A stretch of 64,000 nucleotides of DNA from Carnegiea gigantea (GCA_029747015.1 JAKOGI010000325.1:186001-250000); one strand, 5' to 3'; positions 1 to 12,111 are shown, counted from the stretch's first letter. The notes: generated by a model not told the origin, from the letters alone. Translations and numbers: made by a program.

Positions 1-507
1 GGTGAAGAAGAAAGAAAGGGGCGGGAAGACAGCTAAAGATCACTTGAGGAGCACGTGATGTTTAAGTGAAGAGTAGTGCTGAGAATGAGAGGGGCTAACA
101 GGGCTGGGCGTCTGAATGGGCTGCTGAAATAACATAGCCTGAAAAGAAGGGGAAAGTGGAAAGGTGAAAGAGAGAAAAGGAGGGGTTTCGCTAGGTATGA
201 GGAAAGCTAGGTTGCTGGGGCAGGCCCGAGAAAGAGAAGAGGGATGAGGGAGAGAGAATAAAGGGAAAAGAGAATGGGTCGCGACTCTAAGCAATGAAGC
301 TCGCCTGGTCTTTTTTCCTTCCTTCTTGTCCTCTTTAATCTGATCCAATCCTTACACTTGTTTGAGCAAGTTTATTTATTTTTTTCGAGGCATTTTTAGT
401 TCCTACAAAATAAAAGAAAACATTATTAAAATCCTAATTTAATAATTTATTTTGAGCAAATATTAGACAACAAAAGGGCCTAAAATGGCATAATATCAGG
501 TTGAACA
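1..507 (-). repeat. E1 3' LTR, outer part missing
   Basis: This aligns with 9675-10028, sharing for example the segment ending ataatatcaggttgaaca. The right edge at 507 (CA on the plus strand, TG on the sense strand) is fixed by the polypurine tract that starts at 508. About 740 bp of this LTR should lie left of the window. Confidence 0.85.
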
Positions 508-546
508 ATATACCCCCACAACTAAATTTTACTCGTCCTTAAGTAA
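508..546 (-). promoter_or_regulatory. E1 terminal polypurine tract with upstream hairpin
   Basis: On the sense strand this reads a hairpin, TTACTT-AAGGAC-GAGTAA (529-546, one U-G pair), an AT-rich spacer and then TTGTGGGGGTATA directly against the LTR TG. A polypurine tract here primes plus-strand DNA synthesis in LTR retrotransposons. The hairpin recurs at the same place in the other elements of the window. Confidence 0.75.
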
Positions 547-2116
547 GATTAAAAATCCTAGACAAAGAAAAATAAAATCCTAACTCACTTTTGTAGGAAT
601 CACGGTTCCACTTAATATGTGCAAAAGCCCTTTAAACCCCTATGTTACCCTTAGTGGATGAGTAAAATCTCGTGAGGGTTTACAAATAATGTACCCACAA
701 AATCTATAAAAAAATAATCTTTTTGAATTGTTTTGCAAAGTATATTCAACATTGGCAAGAATATATATACATTGTAGTCAACCATATCACTCAAGTAACT
801 TAAACACTAGATCACATATAAACATAATGTGCACAGCAAGAAATGCTTAATCTCCACTAATGGCATCTATGTACAATCTTGCACCCCACTTAGAAATTAT
901 GTACAAGCACGACTGGTAGGACTTCACTTTAGGGAATTGTGGAACACCCCCTCTCAAGTGTTTAAAATATAATAAGGTTCACTCAACTCTCTTCCAATCA
1001 AACAAACTACCATAGGCTTGGTAAAATTGTTAATTCTTCACCACTAAAATGCAATATACAAAATAATAATCAAAAGGACTTTTCATGGTTCTCATGGGGC
1101 CAAGGGTTAAGGATAAGAGATGGACAAATGATTTGGGAAATGAGAAGCTAAAAGCCAAAGCTGATGAGCAAACAACACTTCTAACAACTATATCACACAT
1201 TCTTCCGAAACCGAAATAAGAACACACCCCACAAAATTGGTCCACTGCAAATGAGCATATATAAGCAACACATTCATCCGAAACACTCTTATTCACAACT
1301 CTTTTTGAAAATTTTGAGATTTTTTAACTTTTTTTCATTTTTCCTTGGAAACGTTTTCCATTTGTTTTTTTTTTTTTCATTTTTCTTGCTTTTATTTCCG
1401 CTTTTTTTTTTTTTTTTTCATGAAAGAAAATGAATGAATGGCATGTCCAAGAACAATACAACTCAATTTCCAAATGGTTTTAATGCTACATCCCCAAATA
1501 TAACCAAAATCAACGCCAATTACATAAAATACCCAAAAGTTACACACCAAATAATGAAGTGTTGCCCCACAAGCCTTGGCTTAAACGTAAGAAATGTGTC
1601 TAGGCCAAGGGCTAAAATGAAGGGTTCACAAACAAAAGGTTCAGGCTTGAAAAGGACTAACAAACGCTAAAACATTCAAATCAAGGTGGCAATTTGGCTA
1701 TATAGCTCAGAAAACAAAAGAATGCGTTTACCATATTATCATAATGCACATGCTAAATGTGATTTCAAAGAGAATCAAAGTAAGTTCTAAAGTTGCAATC
1801 ATGAAAGAGACACATGCAAAAGAAAAATATGAGACTAAAAATGATGAATTAGCCTATAAGGAACAAAATCTAGCAAGTTCATCTACCACAGTCATGTTTG
1901 CATTCGAAATAATGTCCGGGACTAGGATCATATACAAACATCAACGTTTAGGACTAGGTTCTACCAATGCACACCACATCCATACACAACGTAATACTCT
2001 AGTACAAGACAACATGGTTAACCAGAAATAGCACATATGTTCCCCAAAACAAAGCAAAAATCTTTTTAGATTTTAAAATTCTTCAATTTTTTTTCATTTC
2101 CTTAAATTTTCAAAGT
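547..2116 (-). other. E1 3' noncoding block
   Basis: No coding similarity is seen. Parts align with 10690-12110 (EC), 16788-17837 and 22260-23336 (E2), and 25148-26188, 29391-30439 and 32935-33765 (E3). Shared landmarks include AGCCCTTTAAACCCC-like and GGATGAGTRARRTCTCGTGA-like stretches. It also holds long T tracts (about 1320-1420). The short open frames at 1251-1433, 1434-1670 and 1744-2031 look like chance products of base composition. Confidence 0.6.
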
Positions 2117-2156
2117 TTCCCCACCCCTACACCTAAATCTCATAATGTCCTCACTA
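2117..2156 (-). promoter_or_regulatory. E1 internal hairpin plus polypurine-like module
   Basis: The sense strand reads TAGTG-AGGA-CATTA (2143-2156) and then ATTTAGGTGTAGGGGTGGGG. This is a second copy of the arrangement seen at 508-546, placed just downstream of the pol end. It may be a second priming site or an RNA structure. The function is inferred only from recurrence. Confidence 0.55.
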
Positions 2157-2317
2157 GGAGTGAAAGGAAACATAAAATAGAAAATAAAAGCTAGAAATAA
2201 AAACAAATACACAAAAAGAAAAAAGAAGACCAAAAATAAAAAGGACATGACTTAAAAACAAACGTACAACATATTACATATATAAAAAAAGAGAAAGAAA
2301 AGCAGCCATCTATACAA

Positions 2318-2340
2318 AAAGAAAAGAAAAGAAAAGAAAA
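2318..2340. repeat. (AAAAG)n microsatellite
   Basis: Five-base units of gaaaa type repeat here in an A/G-rich tract that runs from about 2280 to 2360, inside the degraded 3' end of E1. Confidence 0.8.
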
Positions 2341-2419
2341 ATGAGAGAAAGAGAAAAGAAGGAAACAAATTCCAGTCGGGTGCTAAGGACACTCAAGCCA
2401 TCTCAGAATTGCATTACTG

Positions 2420-3640
2420 ATCAAGACTCGGCTCGCAGAGTATCAAACACTCCATATCTTGTTTATTTGGAAGCTCTAAAGATTGCTTCAATCATTGGTC
2501 ATTCACTTTCAATGTGGCACTACTCTCAGGATCCTGAATTTCAATAGCATCATAGGGAAAAATATGTGAAATAATAAAAGGACTCGTCCATTAAGACCTC
2601 AATTTGCCTAGAAATCAATGAAGCTTGGAGTCATATAGAGTACTTTCATTCCTGGGGCAAACTCTTTCATAAGAATTTGTTTGTCATGAAACAACTTATC
2701 CCTCTATTTGTAAGATCGAGCACTCCCAAAAACCTTAGCTCTTATCTCATCAAGTTCACTCAATTGCTATCTTCTCTCATCACCGGCCTCAGTCAAGTCA
2801 TAATTGAGCATATTAATGGCCCACCAAGCTTTATGCTCAATCTCAATAGGGAGGTGACAAGGCTTACTGTAAACAACCCTATATAGTGACATATCCAAAA
2901 GAGTTTTGAAAGCCGTCCTATATGCCTGAAGAGCATCAACAAGCTTATCGGCCCAAACTTTCCTGTTTCTGGCCACAGTCTTTTCTAGAATCTGCTTAAT
3001 TTACGAATTGGACACTTCAACTTGCTACTAGTTTGGGGATAATAGGTGGCAGCAAGCCTATGGACTATGAAGTACCTCCTAAATAAGGCATTAAAAGGCC
3101 TGTGATTAAAGTAGGTACCCTGATCACTAGTGCTAGCTCGAGGCATTCTAAATCTACCGAAGACATTTTCCCTCAGGGACTTTACAACCATCTTAGCATC
3201 ATTGGTCCTAGAAGGGATGGCCTCAACCCACTTAGAAACATAATCCACAGCTAATAAAATGTACTCATTCCTAAAAGAAGATGGAAGTAGTCCCATGAAA
3301 TCTATGCTAATACATCAAAAATCTCCACCATAATGATGGGATTAAATGGTATCATATCTCTTCTACTTGTTCTACTCAATTATTGGCACCTAGGGCAACT
3401 TTTACAATATTCAAAAGCATCCCGAAATAAAGTAGGCCAATAGAAACCACATTGAAGAACTTTGGCTACAGTCGCTCTTCCACTAAAATGCCCCCCATAT
3501 GCCTAGTCATGATCGAAAGAAAGGATACTCCTCACCTTATGATTGGGAATACACCTTCTAAAGACGTGGTCAGAACAAAAACAAGTAAGGATCATCCTAA
3601 ACAAAAAATTTCACGAGGTGGATGAACCTATTTCTATCAT
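2420..3640 (-). pseudogene. E1 integrase (pol C-terminal part), degenerate
   Basis: Integrase inserts retrotransposon cDNA into the genome. In sense order this region holds a zinc-binding remnant near 3370-3480 (FEYCKSCPRCQ-like), the core with IDFMG and VDYVSKWVEAIPSR (around 3200-3300), and TSDQGTYFN around 3110-3130, so the first two catalytic Asp positions persist. A frameshift near 3010 separates the core from the C-terminal part, where RNRKVWADKLVDALQAYRT, the typical AYRTAFKT stretch and a closing HIFPYDAIEI / TLKVNDQ segment follow. Stops occur, for example inside the LKVNDQ-LK stretch. The end near 2420 is the last clear similarity. Confidence 0.85.
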
Positions 3641-3689
3641 TCTTGGTCTAACCCTCAGGCATCTTGCCAGCAACTAGGTAATTCATAAT

Positions 3690-5640
3690 GTTAGCGTACC
3701 AAGGATCAGGGTGGACAACGTATAATTGCTCATCGAGGAAGCATTCGGAAATACTTGAGGCACTCTCCATCATAGAAAATCCTAGACAAATGATTAGTTA
3801 CCAGGTTCTCAGAACCTCTCTTATCCCTAATCTCACAATCAAACTCTTACAAAAGCAAGACCCATCTCACAAGTCTAGGCTTACCATCCTTCTTAGAAAG
3901 AAGGTGCTTAAGAGTAGAGTGGTTTGTACAGGCAATCAAATGAGACCCAATAAGATAAGGTCTAAAGTTCTCAAAACCAAATATCACAGCCAAGAATTCT
4001 TTTTGAGTAGCAGTATAGCTCAGTTACGCATGATTTAGATGGTGACTAGCAAAATAGATAACATAAGGCTTCTTATCAATACGTTGTCTTATAACAACTC
4101 CAACAGCATAATCAGACGCGTCACACATCAACTAAAATGGTTCTTCCTAAATAGGACAATGAAGAACAGGAATAGAGGTTAAGGCTTCCTTAAACTTGGT
4201 AAATGCTATAAGACACTCCTCAGAGAAGTAAAACGGCACATCCTTTGTTAATAGCTTAGTCAAGGGCTTTGCAATCTTACTAAAGTCTTTAATGAAACGA
4301 TGATAGAAGTCAGCATGTTCAAGGAAAGAACTCACCTTTTTCACACCAGCGGGAGGGGGAAGTTTAACAATCAAGTCAGTCTTAGTCTTATCTACCTCAA
4401 TTCCGTCTCTAGAAATAATGTGGTCTAAGACTATCCCCTCTTTAAGCATGAAGTGACACTTCTCCCAGTTTAAAGTCAAGTTTTTCTCCCCACCTTTCTA
4501 ACACTTTTCTCATATTAGGCAGATAATAATTAAAGAAACTCCAAGCACAAAAAAGTCATCCATGAATGCACTGTTCAACCAAATCTGGGAAAATAGAAAT
4601 CACACACCTTTTAAAGGTAGTAGGGGTATCACATAGTCCAAACGACATTGTTTTAAAGGCATATGTCCTAGATAGACAAGTGAAAATTATCTTCTCCTGA
4701 TCCTCAGGAGCAATAGAGATGTGGGTATAGTTAGAGTATCCATCCCAAAAATAATAGAAGGAATGTCCAACCAACTTCTTAAACATTTGGCTAAGAAAGC
4801 GAAGGGGATAATGCTCTTTTCTAGTGGCTGCATTCAACTTCCTATTATCTATACAAACGCGCCACTCAGATTGAACTCGAATAGGGAGTAACTTATTCTT
4901 ATCATTCCTAATCATGGTAATATCAGTCTTCTTTGGAACAACTTGAACAGGGCTAACCTACTTGCTATCAGAAATGGGATAAATAATCATATGGTCTAAC
5001 CACTTCAATACTTCCTTCCTAATTACGTCCTACAAAGGTGGGTTCAAACGCCTTTGGCGGTCTCGGTAGGACCTAACATTATCCCCCAAATGAATTCTAT
5101 ATTGCACAATGGAGGCACTAATGCCCTTGCTATCCCGTAAAGTCCAACCTATAGCCTCCTTTCTCTCTCTAACTAAAGCAATTAATTTGTCCTCTTGGTC
5201 CCGGTCTAGGTTAGAAGCAATAATCATAGGTAATGATTCACTGGGTCGTAGGAATGCATACTTAAGAGAGTTAGGAAAAGGTTTCAATTTAAGAGCAAGA
5301 GGGGAAACAGACTCATAAGCATATTTAGAAACAGAAGCAAGTGGACAGTCAGCAGCAGAGCACAAGTCATCAAACTCAAACACATCATATTCAAGCTTGT
5401 TATCCATAAGGAATGACTCATACTCAGTAGCAAACATGTCACAAAAATTATCATCTAATGCAAAATCTTCTACTAAATTAAGAGCAGAAAACTCAATATT
5501 ATCAAAACCAGAAGGTTGTCTTTGCATGTTAAAGATGTTCAATTCTAAGGTCATGCTACCGAAAGACTGTCTCATCATACCATTCCAGCAATTAATAAGG
5601 GCATTAGCAGTTGCTAAGAAAGGACGCCCTAGGATCACAT
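3690..5640 (-). pseudogene. E1 reverse transcriptase and RNase H, degenerate
   Basis: This copies template RNA into cDNA and removes the RNA strand. Sense order: a PR-RT linker (about 5640-5030) with the Athila-type IGWTLRDSKGIS; RT fingers and palm at 4915-4556 (WRVCIDNRKLNAATRKEHYP, APEDQEKIIFTC, FGLCDTPTTFKR); an FMDDF box at about 4545-4560 in a shifted frame; RT thumb at 4479-4147; RNase H at about 4140-3700 starting with MCDASDYAVGVV. The usual third RNase H acidic residue (TDH) reads TNH here, a likely loss of activity. At least one frameshift lies just before FMDDF, and stops interrupt RNase H. Confidence 0.88.
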
Positions 5641-6150
5641 AGACTTGACTAGCTACATTGGACAACTTCTCAATCTCAATCACTACAAAGTCCACAGCGT
5701 AAACGAATTCACCTGCTTTGATATGAACATCCTCAACATGCCATTAGCCAATCTGGTTAGTCTATCAGCTAATTGAATGACAATCTTAGTAGATTTCAGT
5801 TCATCTAACCCTAGCCTCTCATACTCAGTAAAGGGTACCAAATTGACAATAGCCCCTAAACCAAGCAAAGCACTGTGAATAAACTGGAGCCTTATAGCTA
5901 TAGAAATAGTAGGGCAACTGGGTTCTTACACTTCACTAGAATCTTATCAGAAAGGATGAAACTAGCATCAGAGGCTAAGAAAGCCTTCTTAGAGATACTA
6001 GTCGCTCTTTTGGTCGTACACATATCTTTTAAAAACCTAGTATATAGAGACATCTGCTAAATAGCATTGAGTAAAGGAATATTGATTTTGACTTGAGAGA
6101 TGATTTCTCTCATCTTCTTAATAGGAGCTTGACCTTTCTTTTTAAGCCTA
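5641..6150 (-). pseudogene. E1 aspartic protease region, degenerate
   Basis: The retroviral-type protease cuts the Gag-Pol polyprotein. The sense sequence carries the Athila pre-protease stretch (VKINIPLLNAI, LYTRFLKDMCTTKRA), then LGLGAIVNLVPF, where the family has a DLGA or DSGA active site, then YERLGLDELKSTKIVIQLADR and ILGRPFLATANALIN. The catalytic Asp is replaced by Gly, and frames are interrupted around 5690-5870. It runs directly into the RT linker. Confidence 0.8.
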
Positions 6151-6839
6151 TGGGGAAAAGGGGGGGTAAAGGCATATGAAATTTCTCAACAGAAGAAGGA
6201 GAAGAAGAATCCCTAGGAGATGAAGGATCAGTTGAGTCAGAAGAATCTTTCTCCTTAGGCTACTCTTTGTTAGAAGGCGACTCATAAAGTAGAGGATTAT
6301 CAGAATCATAGGGGATACCATCAGTAGCACCCCTGGACTTACTAGATGAACCAGTTCCTGGAGAAGAAGAAGAAGGACATATCTCATTAGGATTTATCAC
6401 TTGATTATGAATCTCTCGACTAGATATAAGTGCATTTACTTTCCTCACAGGATCACTAGAGTTAGCACGAGGTGTGATCGTTACTGTTCACCTCGAGCTG
6501 ACTCAAAAAAGTATTTGGCTCCCTAGAAGATAATGCTAATTAGAAAACTGCACAGTCATCATTCTCATCATCTTTTCCATATTAGCATTAATCATTCTCT
6601 CCACATTATTATTAATTCTCCTCTAAATTTTATCCATGTCAATATAACTCGGAGGAGGTTGAACTTGAACTACAAGAGGTGGAGGTTTAGGTGTATTTGG
6701 CACACCATGAAAAGTCGGTCTCTAAAAAACTTTAGAGGGATTGGGGATGCGCTGGGATTTGTTTCCACCAAGAAATACTCCAGGCTGTGAGTTAGGAAAG
6801 GTAGCATTTGTCCACTACTTCAAGAAAAGTTAGGGTGAT
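6151..6839 (-). pseudogene. E1 gag-protease spacer, degenerate
   Basis: This low-complexity Ser- and Pro-rich spacer joins gag to protease. The frame at 6448-6260 reads MRKVNALISSREIHNQ and then a Ser-rich run. Around 6530-6720 the sense strand encodes a Pro-rich stretch followed by a helical MERMINANMEKMM-like segment. No domain is recognised. Similar spacers are usual between gag and PR in Athila elements. Confidence 0.55.
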
Positions 6840-7875
6840 TTCTTTACCCTAGATTGTAATAAGGGGAAAATAGGTCATTCTTAGGTATCTGAAAGGTCAT
6901 ACTCGCTTGGTCTTCTCCAGTTGCTAACTGGTGAGCAAAATAAGGAGAAACACTTAAAGAATGATCTAAGGCTTGACAGTGAGAACTGGACACCTTAGAA
7001 GTCTGAGATATCTTGGGAATTTGGGGAGACAATCCCTTCAATATGTTCTCCAAGATAGTAATATTAGACTCTAAGCGACTCACTTTAGAGACAGAATGCA
7101 ACCCACCCCTTGCAAAGGTAGAACTTAAACTGTCATCATGAGCAGTTTCTCACTGCATGGCCTTCTTAGCTATGTCCTTTGAAAAATCCCAAGCAGCAGG
7201 GGTGCTCGTAGAAGAAAGTCATCCTGACACATGAATTCTAACAAGGTTCTAGTCTGTTGGTCAAGTCATTCATATATAATCTGACACAATTGTGCTTGGT
7301 CTAAACCATGATTAGGACACTGGACCAATAAATTTTTGAACCTATCAAGGCATTTCTAAAATGATTCCCTGTCTAGTTGCATAAAGTGATTGATTTCATT
7401 TCTTAGCCTAATAGTATTGGCATTAGAGAAATATTTTCTTAAGAACAATCTTACAAAATCATTCCAAGAATAACAGAATTAGCAACCAAGCTATACATCT
7501 AATGTTTAGCAGAATCTTTCTAAGCAAAAGGAATCAATTTCATTTACACAACATCAATAGGGGTATTAAGAAAATGTATCATGGAACAGACTTCCTCGAA
7601 TTCCCTCAAAAATAAATAAGCATCCTCTAAACCTCTAAATTTAGGGAGTATTTGAGTATAGCGAGGTCTCAATTCGAAAGTCGCATTTGGTCCTAGGTTA
7701 GGTATAGTAAATGAAGATGGAGAAGCAGTCTTAGGAGGATACAAAATATCACTGAAAGATCTTTTTTATGCCATTTCTTCTAATTCAGGCTTGGGTTCAA
7801 GTTCAGGTTGAAGCTCAGGTCAGGTTCACCCCTAACAAGTCTATTATTCTCGGGGTCTCTAATCCAACCAGTCAT
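6840..7875 (-). pseudogene. E1 gag, degenerate
   Basis: Gag forms the virus-like particle and binds genomic RNA. The likely start is the ATG at 7875 (MTGWIRDPENNR), chosen because the usual Athila-type gag N-terminus follows. Clear parts are FELRPRYTQILPKFRGLEDA and FLREFEEVCSMI at 7670-7570, then NEINHFMQ, FWKCLDRFKNLLVQCPNHGL and IIYE-LDQQTRTLLE down to about 7230, in broken frames. The CCHC knuckle position near 6980 reads SSSHCQALDHSLSVSPYF, so two of its Cys are Ser. Frameshifts and stops prevent translation through. Confidence 0.85.
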
Positions 7876-8750
7876 ATAAATCCCGCACCCTCACCAAAGG
7901 ATATATTTTTTTGGTTTTTTTATCTTTTCTAATTGTTTTGGATTTTGGATTTTTCTATTTTTTCTTTCTTGTTTTAAAACAGAAAACAAAATCAAAAAGT
8001 GAATCGAACATAAAAATAAAATAAAAATAGAAAGTGATCTAATCCTAGAAAAATCACAAAATGAAAAAAACACAAATAAACTAAAAGAAGATAGAAAATA
8101 AACTAAACCTAAACAAGCCAAATCCAAAAATAAAATTAAAACAGAAAATAAAACTCATAAAATCAGAACTTTATACACAGTAAATTCCATCGCAATCACA
8201 AGGGACATGAATATATCTTTTTCTAATTTTTTTCTATCCCTGAACTGTGCAGAAAATTACAAACAGAAAATTAGTTTCAAAAATAACAGAAAATTCCAGA
8301 CAATCACAAAAATTCTAGAAACATTTTCATAGACTCTAAAAAGTATGCTGAATCCACAAAAAAATATCAGCGCAGAAACATTCAGGCCTGAAGTGCTCCA
8401 AAAAAGTGTAATAGAAACAAAAATGCTGGAAAACCCTGCACCAGACAGTTTTTGGTTCTTTCTTTTTTTGTTCCTACACAGCTTCACAAATCAGTTAGTG
8501 CTTTTTTCAGTAGTAAAACATACACTTAAAAATCAAATTAAATTCATTGTTAAACAAAAACAAAAACAAAATCAAAATACTAACTCAAATCGAAAATCTA
8601 AAACAAAGAAATGTAAACTAAACTTAATTGCTAGAACAAAATAAAAACTCAATCAGGACTAAAATCATAAATATGATACTAAAATGAAGATAACTCAAAC
8701 AACTCAAATAACTAAACTACGACTTGACGCAACCGAATTTCACAAAATTA
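7876..8750 (-). other. E1 5' leader
   Basis: About 0.9 kb of A/T-rich noncoding sequence lies between the PBS and the gag start, as expected for the leader with packaging signals. Short hydrophobic frames on either strand (7891-8127, 8257-8487, 8345-8644) follow from the poly-A/T composition and are not called as genes. Confidence 0.6.
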
Positions 8751-8768
8751 TCCCCGGTAACAGCTTCA
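8751..8768 (-). other. E1 primer-binding site, tRNA-Asp type, degraded
   Basis: The plus strand reads tccccggtaacagcttca. It differs at a few positions from tccccggcaacggcgcca, the 3' end of plant tRNA-Asp and the form intact at 20392-20409. It sits about 10 bp from the LTR edge, as in Athila elements. Confidence 0.75.
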
Positions 8769-8777
8769 AAAACTTCT

Positions 8778-10028
8778 TGTGATTTCTGCAAGTGTATGGT
8801 TTTATTATTATGGCATTTACGGGTATCGATCCTCAGAGATAGATTATGAAATTAGCCCACTAACTTGAGCAAATTAACTTATAATGTAAATTGACACAAA
8901 ATCAATTAAATTGATTATTAATATCCAAACCTAAAAGTAGAACTAAAATAAAATTAGATCACATATTCAACTTTATTTCATTAGGATGCATTTCTAAGTT
9001 AGTGAACCTAGCTTTATTATTAACACTCATAATGGAACCAACCACTCAAATTCATTAGCAAATTCAAGTGACCAAACAGAATACCAGATTCGCAAAAGTC
9101 TTAACAACTCGAGAAATCCTTATTTGAATGTGAAATAGTCATAAGCCATGGACTTAGTACACAAGAACGGCCAAAATCAAATTAAAGATTTAGCAAGACC
9201 AAATCCAATACCGTGAACTGTCGCAACTGAACACCCGAAGGGAATACAATAATTGTTTCGCGAAGTAACAGGCCCAATTATTCAGAAGTCAATACCAACA
9301 ATAAAATCTTCACTCAAAGATTGAAAATTTGAATTCTACTAATCCAAAATTTAATAGTTTTCAGATCTAAAAATTAGGAATTAAAAAAAAAAGGAAGGAA
9401 CAGACTGAACGAAAAATTAAAGGAAAAATTCTCTAAGCTAATCCACATCCCTTATTCTGCTTCAACCCTAATCTTTTAAGACCCAACACGTAGCTCCTCA
9501 AGCCCTCATTACCTCACTTAATTGTCTAATTAATGGCCCAGAAAACTAACAAAGTGATGATGATGATAATGATAGATAATGAATGAGAGAGAAAGAGTGA
9601 GCACTGGTTATGAGGGAGGCGAAGCAGCACGCAAATGGATCGGTTTTCTGGGTTGGCTGGGAATGACAGCCTGAGGTGAAGAAGAAAGAAAGGGGGGAAG
9701 GTAGCTGGAGGCCATGTGAGGAGCACATAAGCTGGGGTGCTAGGGCAGCCCGAAAGAGAGAAGAGGGATGAGGTAGAGAGAAGAAAGGCAGGAGAGAATG
9801 GGTAATGGTTCTAGGCGAAAAAGCTCATCTGGCATTTTTTTCCTTCTTTCTTGTCCTCTTCAATATGATCCAACCCTTACACTTGTTTGAGATTATTTTT
9901 TTTTTCAAGGCATTTTTTAGTTCCTACAAAATAAAAGAAAACATTATTAAAATCGTAATTTAATAATTTATTTTAAGCAAATATTAGAGACTAAAAGGGC
10001 TTAAAATGACATAATATCAGGTTGAACA
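8778..10028 (-). repeat. E1 5' LTR
   Basis: The LTR runs from TG just right of the PBS to ...gttgaaca at 10028. Its outer 350 bp align with 1-507. A GAT/GAGA-rich simple stretch lies at about 9554-9600. The left edge is uncertain by a few bases because TG occurs at both 8778 and 8780. Confidence 0.8.
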
Positions 10029-10198
10029 AAAATTCTTATAAGAAAAAGGAAATAAATATCTTCATGAGTTATTTAAAAGGTGGGATCTAGAGCATCTTCA
10101 ACTTGATGAGGATGCTAATGATTATGTAGATAATGATGAATTGGAAGGTATTATTAGAGATGAAGGTATGCAGAATTTTAATATAGATGACTAATCTT
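10029..10198 (+). other. Unassigned acidic reading-frame tail
   Basis: A plus-strand frame ending in TAA at about 10194 encodes an acidic tail (RWDLEHLQLDEDANDYV ... MQNFNIDD) after an upstream stop. I do not recognise the family. It could be the C-terminal end of a transposase or polyprotein, left as the target into which E1 inserted, or chance. Confidence 0.25.
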
Positions 10199-10689
10199 GT
10201 CAGCATTAAGCGCTCTAAAAAGTAGTTACACCATTATTGTACTATTTTTTCAAGTATCCAGTCAGCAAAATAATTTAGTCTATTATAGCCATGTGAGAGC
10301 AGCCGTTGCCATGTGAAAATGTCATTGCATGTACTGTAGCCACTAGGGCATCACATGTAGTCCATCTCCGTTATAAAAGGAGAGGATGAGTACTGAGAAA
10401 GGACACGGTCATTTGGGCATACTTGAGCAAAAGAGAAGTCGGGTATCCCCATTTCCCTATAAGCAAGCATCTTTGATGATCTTAGCTATTTAGTCCTTCT
10501 TCAAATCTTTCTAATGTAATATTTCCACTTTCAAGCTTTTAATATAAGTAGTTTGCTAGTAAAGAACGTTATTCAATCAAACCTTATATCTTGAATACTA
10601 TGATTTCTTGATTAAAGTCTCACCATAGTTAAAAATATAAAAAACTTGATTGATAACTACGGTCCAAGGTAGGAAACGAAACAAATCAG
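10199..10689 (+). other. LTR-like promoter block, possibly a solo copia LTR
   Basis: A TATA-like ttataaaagg at 10371-10380 is followed by GAGAGG and a C/T-rich leader, then AATGTAATATTTCCACTTTC and AAGTAGTTT. This resembles the R-U5 layout of many Ty1/copia LTRs. No TG/CA ends, PBS or coding region could be fixed, so the type is tentative. Confidence 0.35.
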
Positions 10690-12111
10690 TGTTGTGTATA
10701 ATCTAAGAAAGGGCTTCCAAGAGGTTGAAATGGGGCTTTAGGTTAAAGGATGAGAAGGTAAAACTTTAGGGACATGTGAAAAGCTATTAAGCCAAATGAC
10801 TAGGGTGCATAAACACTTTCCACTCTTGTCAAGAGAAGAAAAGACATCAACATCATACCAAATTAGAACCATAAGCACAAACCCAAGGATACACATTAGA
10901 GGAGGGGCTGAATTGGATTTATAAGGGCTTATTCATCGCTTCTTCTCTTTCTCTCTTTTTTTCTTTTTTTTTTATTTACTTGATCCCTTTTCTCAAGCTT
11001 CTTTTTTTGTTCCCTTTTTCTACATTTTTTTAAAAACAAAGCTAGTGAATACCATGCTAATTGAGAAATTTTCAACTTTAACTTCCCTCTTTTTAAGCAT
11101 AACTACCAAACCCAACACCCAAAAGATGAATCAACATCCAAAATAAGCCCTCATTAATGAAGAGTGTTGCTCTACTGGACACTTTGGCAAAAGGATAAGA
11201 GTTATGCTTAGGGCCATAGGTGAAATGGATATAGGTGGAACAAAAATGGGGACAAGTACAAAGAGGCGAGAAAGGGACTAATGAACATCAATCGAGTGGC
11301 TCTTTAGGCTAATATAGCTAAAACAAAGAATGTCTCAATCATATCAATTCATGCAAATACCAAGTGTGATTTTAAAGAGAGATAGCCTAACTTCTAGCAA
11401 TGCAATCATAGAGGAGTCACACATGGAAGGAGTAGGGAGGCCACTAAAAATGAATAGTCCATAAAAGGATCAGAGGCTCAAAGGTAAAACTCTACCTCAA
11501 TCATTACAACTTACTCTAAGGAATACGCCACTAGTTAAAGCCAACCCAATCATGCTAAGTGATTCGCAAAGGCAACCGGTGTGCACACAAGGTAGAACCA
11601 CCCCAAGAAGGACTTATGACACCATAATCATTAAACCCAAGCTAGACCACCATTCAACCGCATAATCATGCCAATTAATCAACTAACACACCTTGTATTA
11701 TCATCACAGAATGGATTTTTTCTAATTTTTGGTCTCATTTCAAAAAACATTAGAACTTACCCCAAATGATCGATAAGAAGACTATGAAGCCTGGCAAGCT
11801 TGATGGGTTCCCTTCTCAATCATCGCTTCCCCTTAAGTTCATAAAAAGAAAAAGTGTATGTACAATGCAACATCTACCTAAATGCTCTAAACTACATGCT
11901 CAACATATTTAAACTAAAGCATTTCCTAATTATGAAAATATGATGCTTACAAATGCAACTATAATGGAACTAACTACACATTATATACACAGTCACCATC
12001 TAACTTACCAATTAATCACCCATTCTCCATCAAATCAAATCACAACTTCCAAAAACATTTCAAAGCAACAAGCAAAACAACACAAGACTCCCCCAAGACA
12101 AGAGCTTGCAA
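10690..12111 (-). other. EC 3' noncoding block
   Basis: It aligns with the E1 block, for example GGGGCTTTAGGTTAAAGGAT at about 10733 against the similar stretch at about 1096. It holds a T-rich tract at 10930-11030 like those of the other elements. No coding signal is seen. The frame at 11940-12155 (plus) overlaps the hairpin module and is not called. Confidence 0.5.

Larger units (their letters stand above)
1..10028 (-). mobile_element. E1: Athila-like Ty3/gypsy LTR retrotransposon, nearly full length
   Basis: The element reads on the minus strand from a 5' LTR at the right, through PBS, leader, gag, protease, RT, RNase H and integrase, to a polypurine tract and a 3' LTR at the left. The order PR-RT-RH-INT is that of Ty3/gypsy. 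The linker before RT (AIGWTLRDSKGIS) and the tRNA-Asp PBS point to the Athila lineage. Positions 1-507 and 9675-10028 align as copies of the same LTR region with many differences, so the insertion is old. The outer end of the 3' LTR lies beyond the window. All coding domains are broken, so the copy cannot act on its own. Confidence 0.9.

Noticed and set aside
1251..1433. Phe-rich open frame, and similar Leu/Phe-rich frames at 7891-8127, 17977-18186 and 8257-8487
   Set aside because: They translate long T or A tracts of retrotransposon noncoding regions. The residue bias follows base composition and the frames are not conserved between copies.
5109..5642. Plus-strand open frames opposite the E1 RT linker (5109-5318, 5397-5642)
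   Set aside because: They are antisense shadows of the pol frame on the minus strand.
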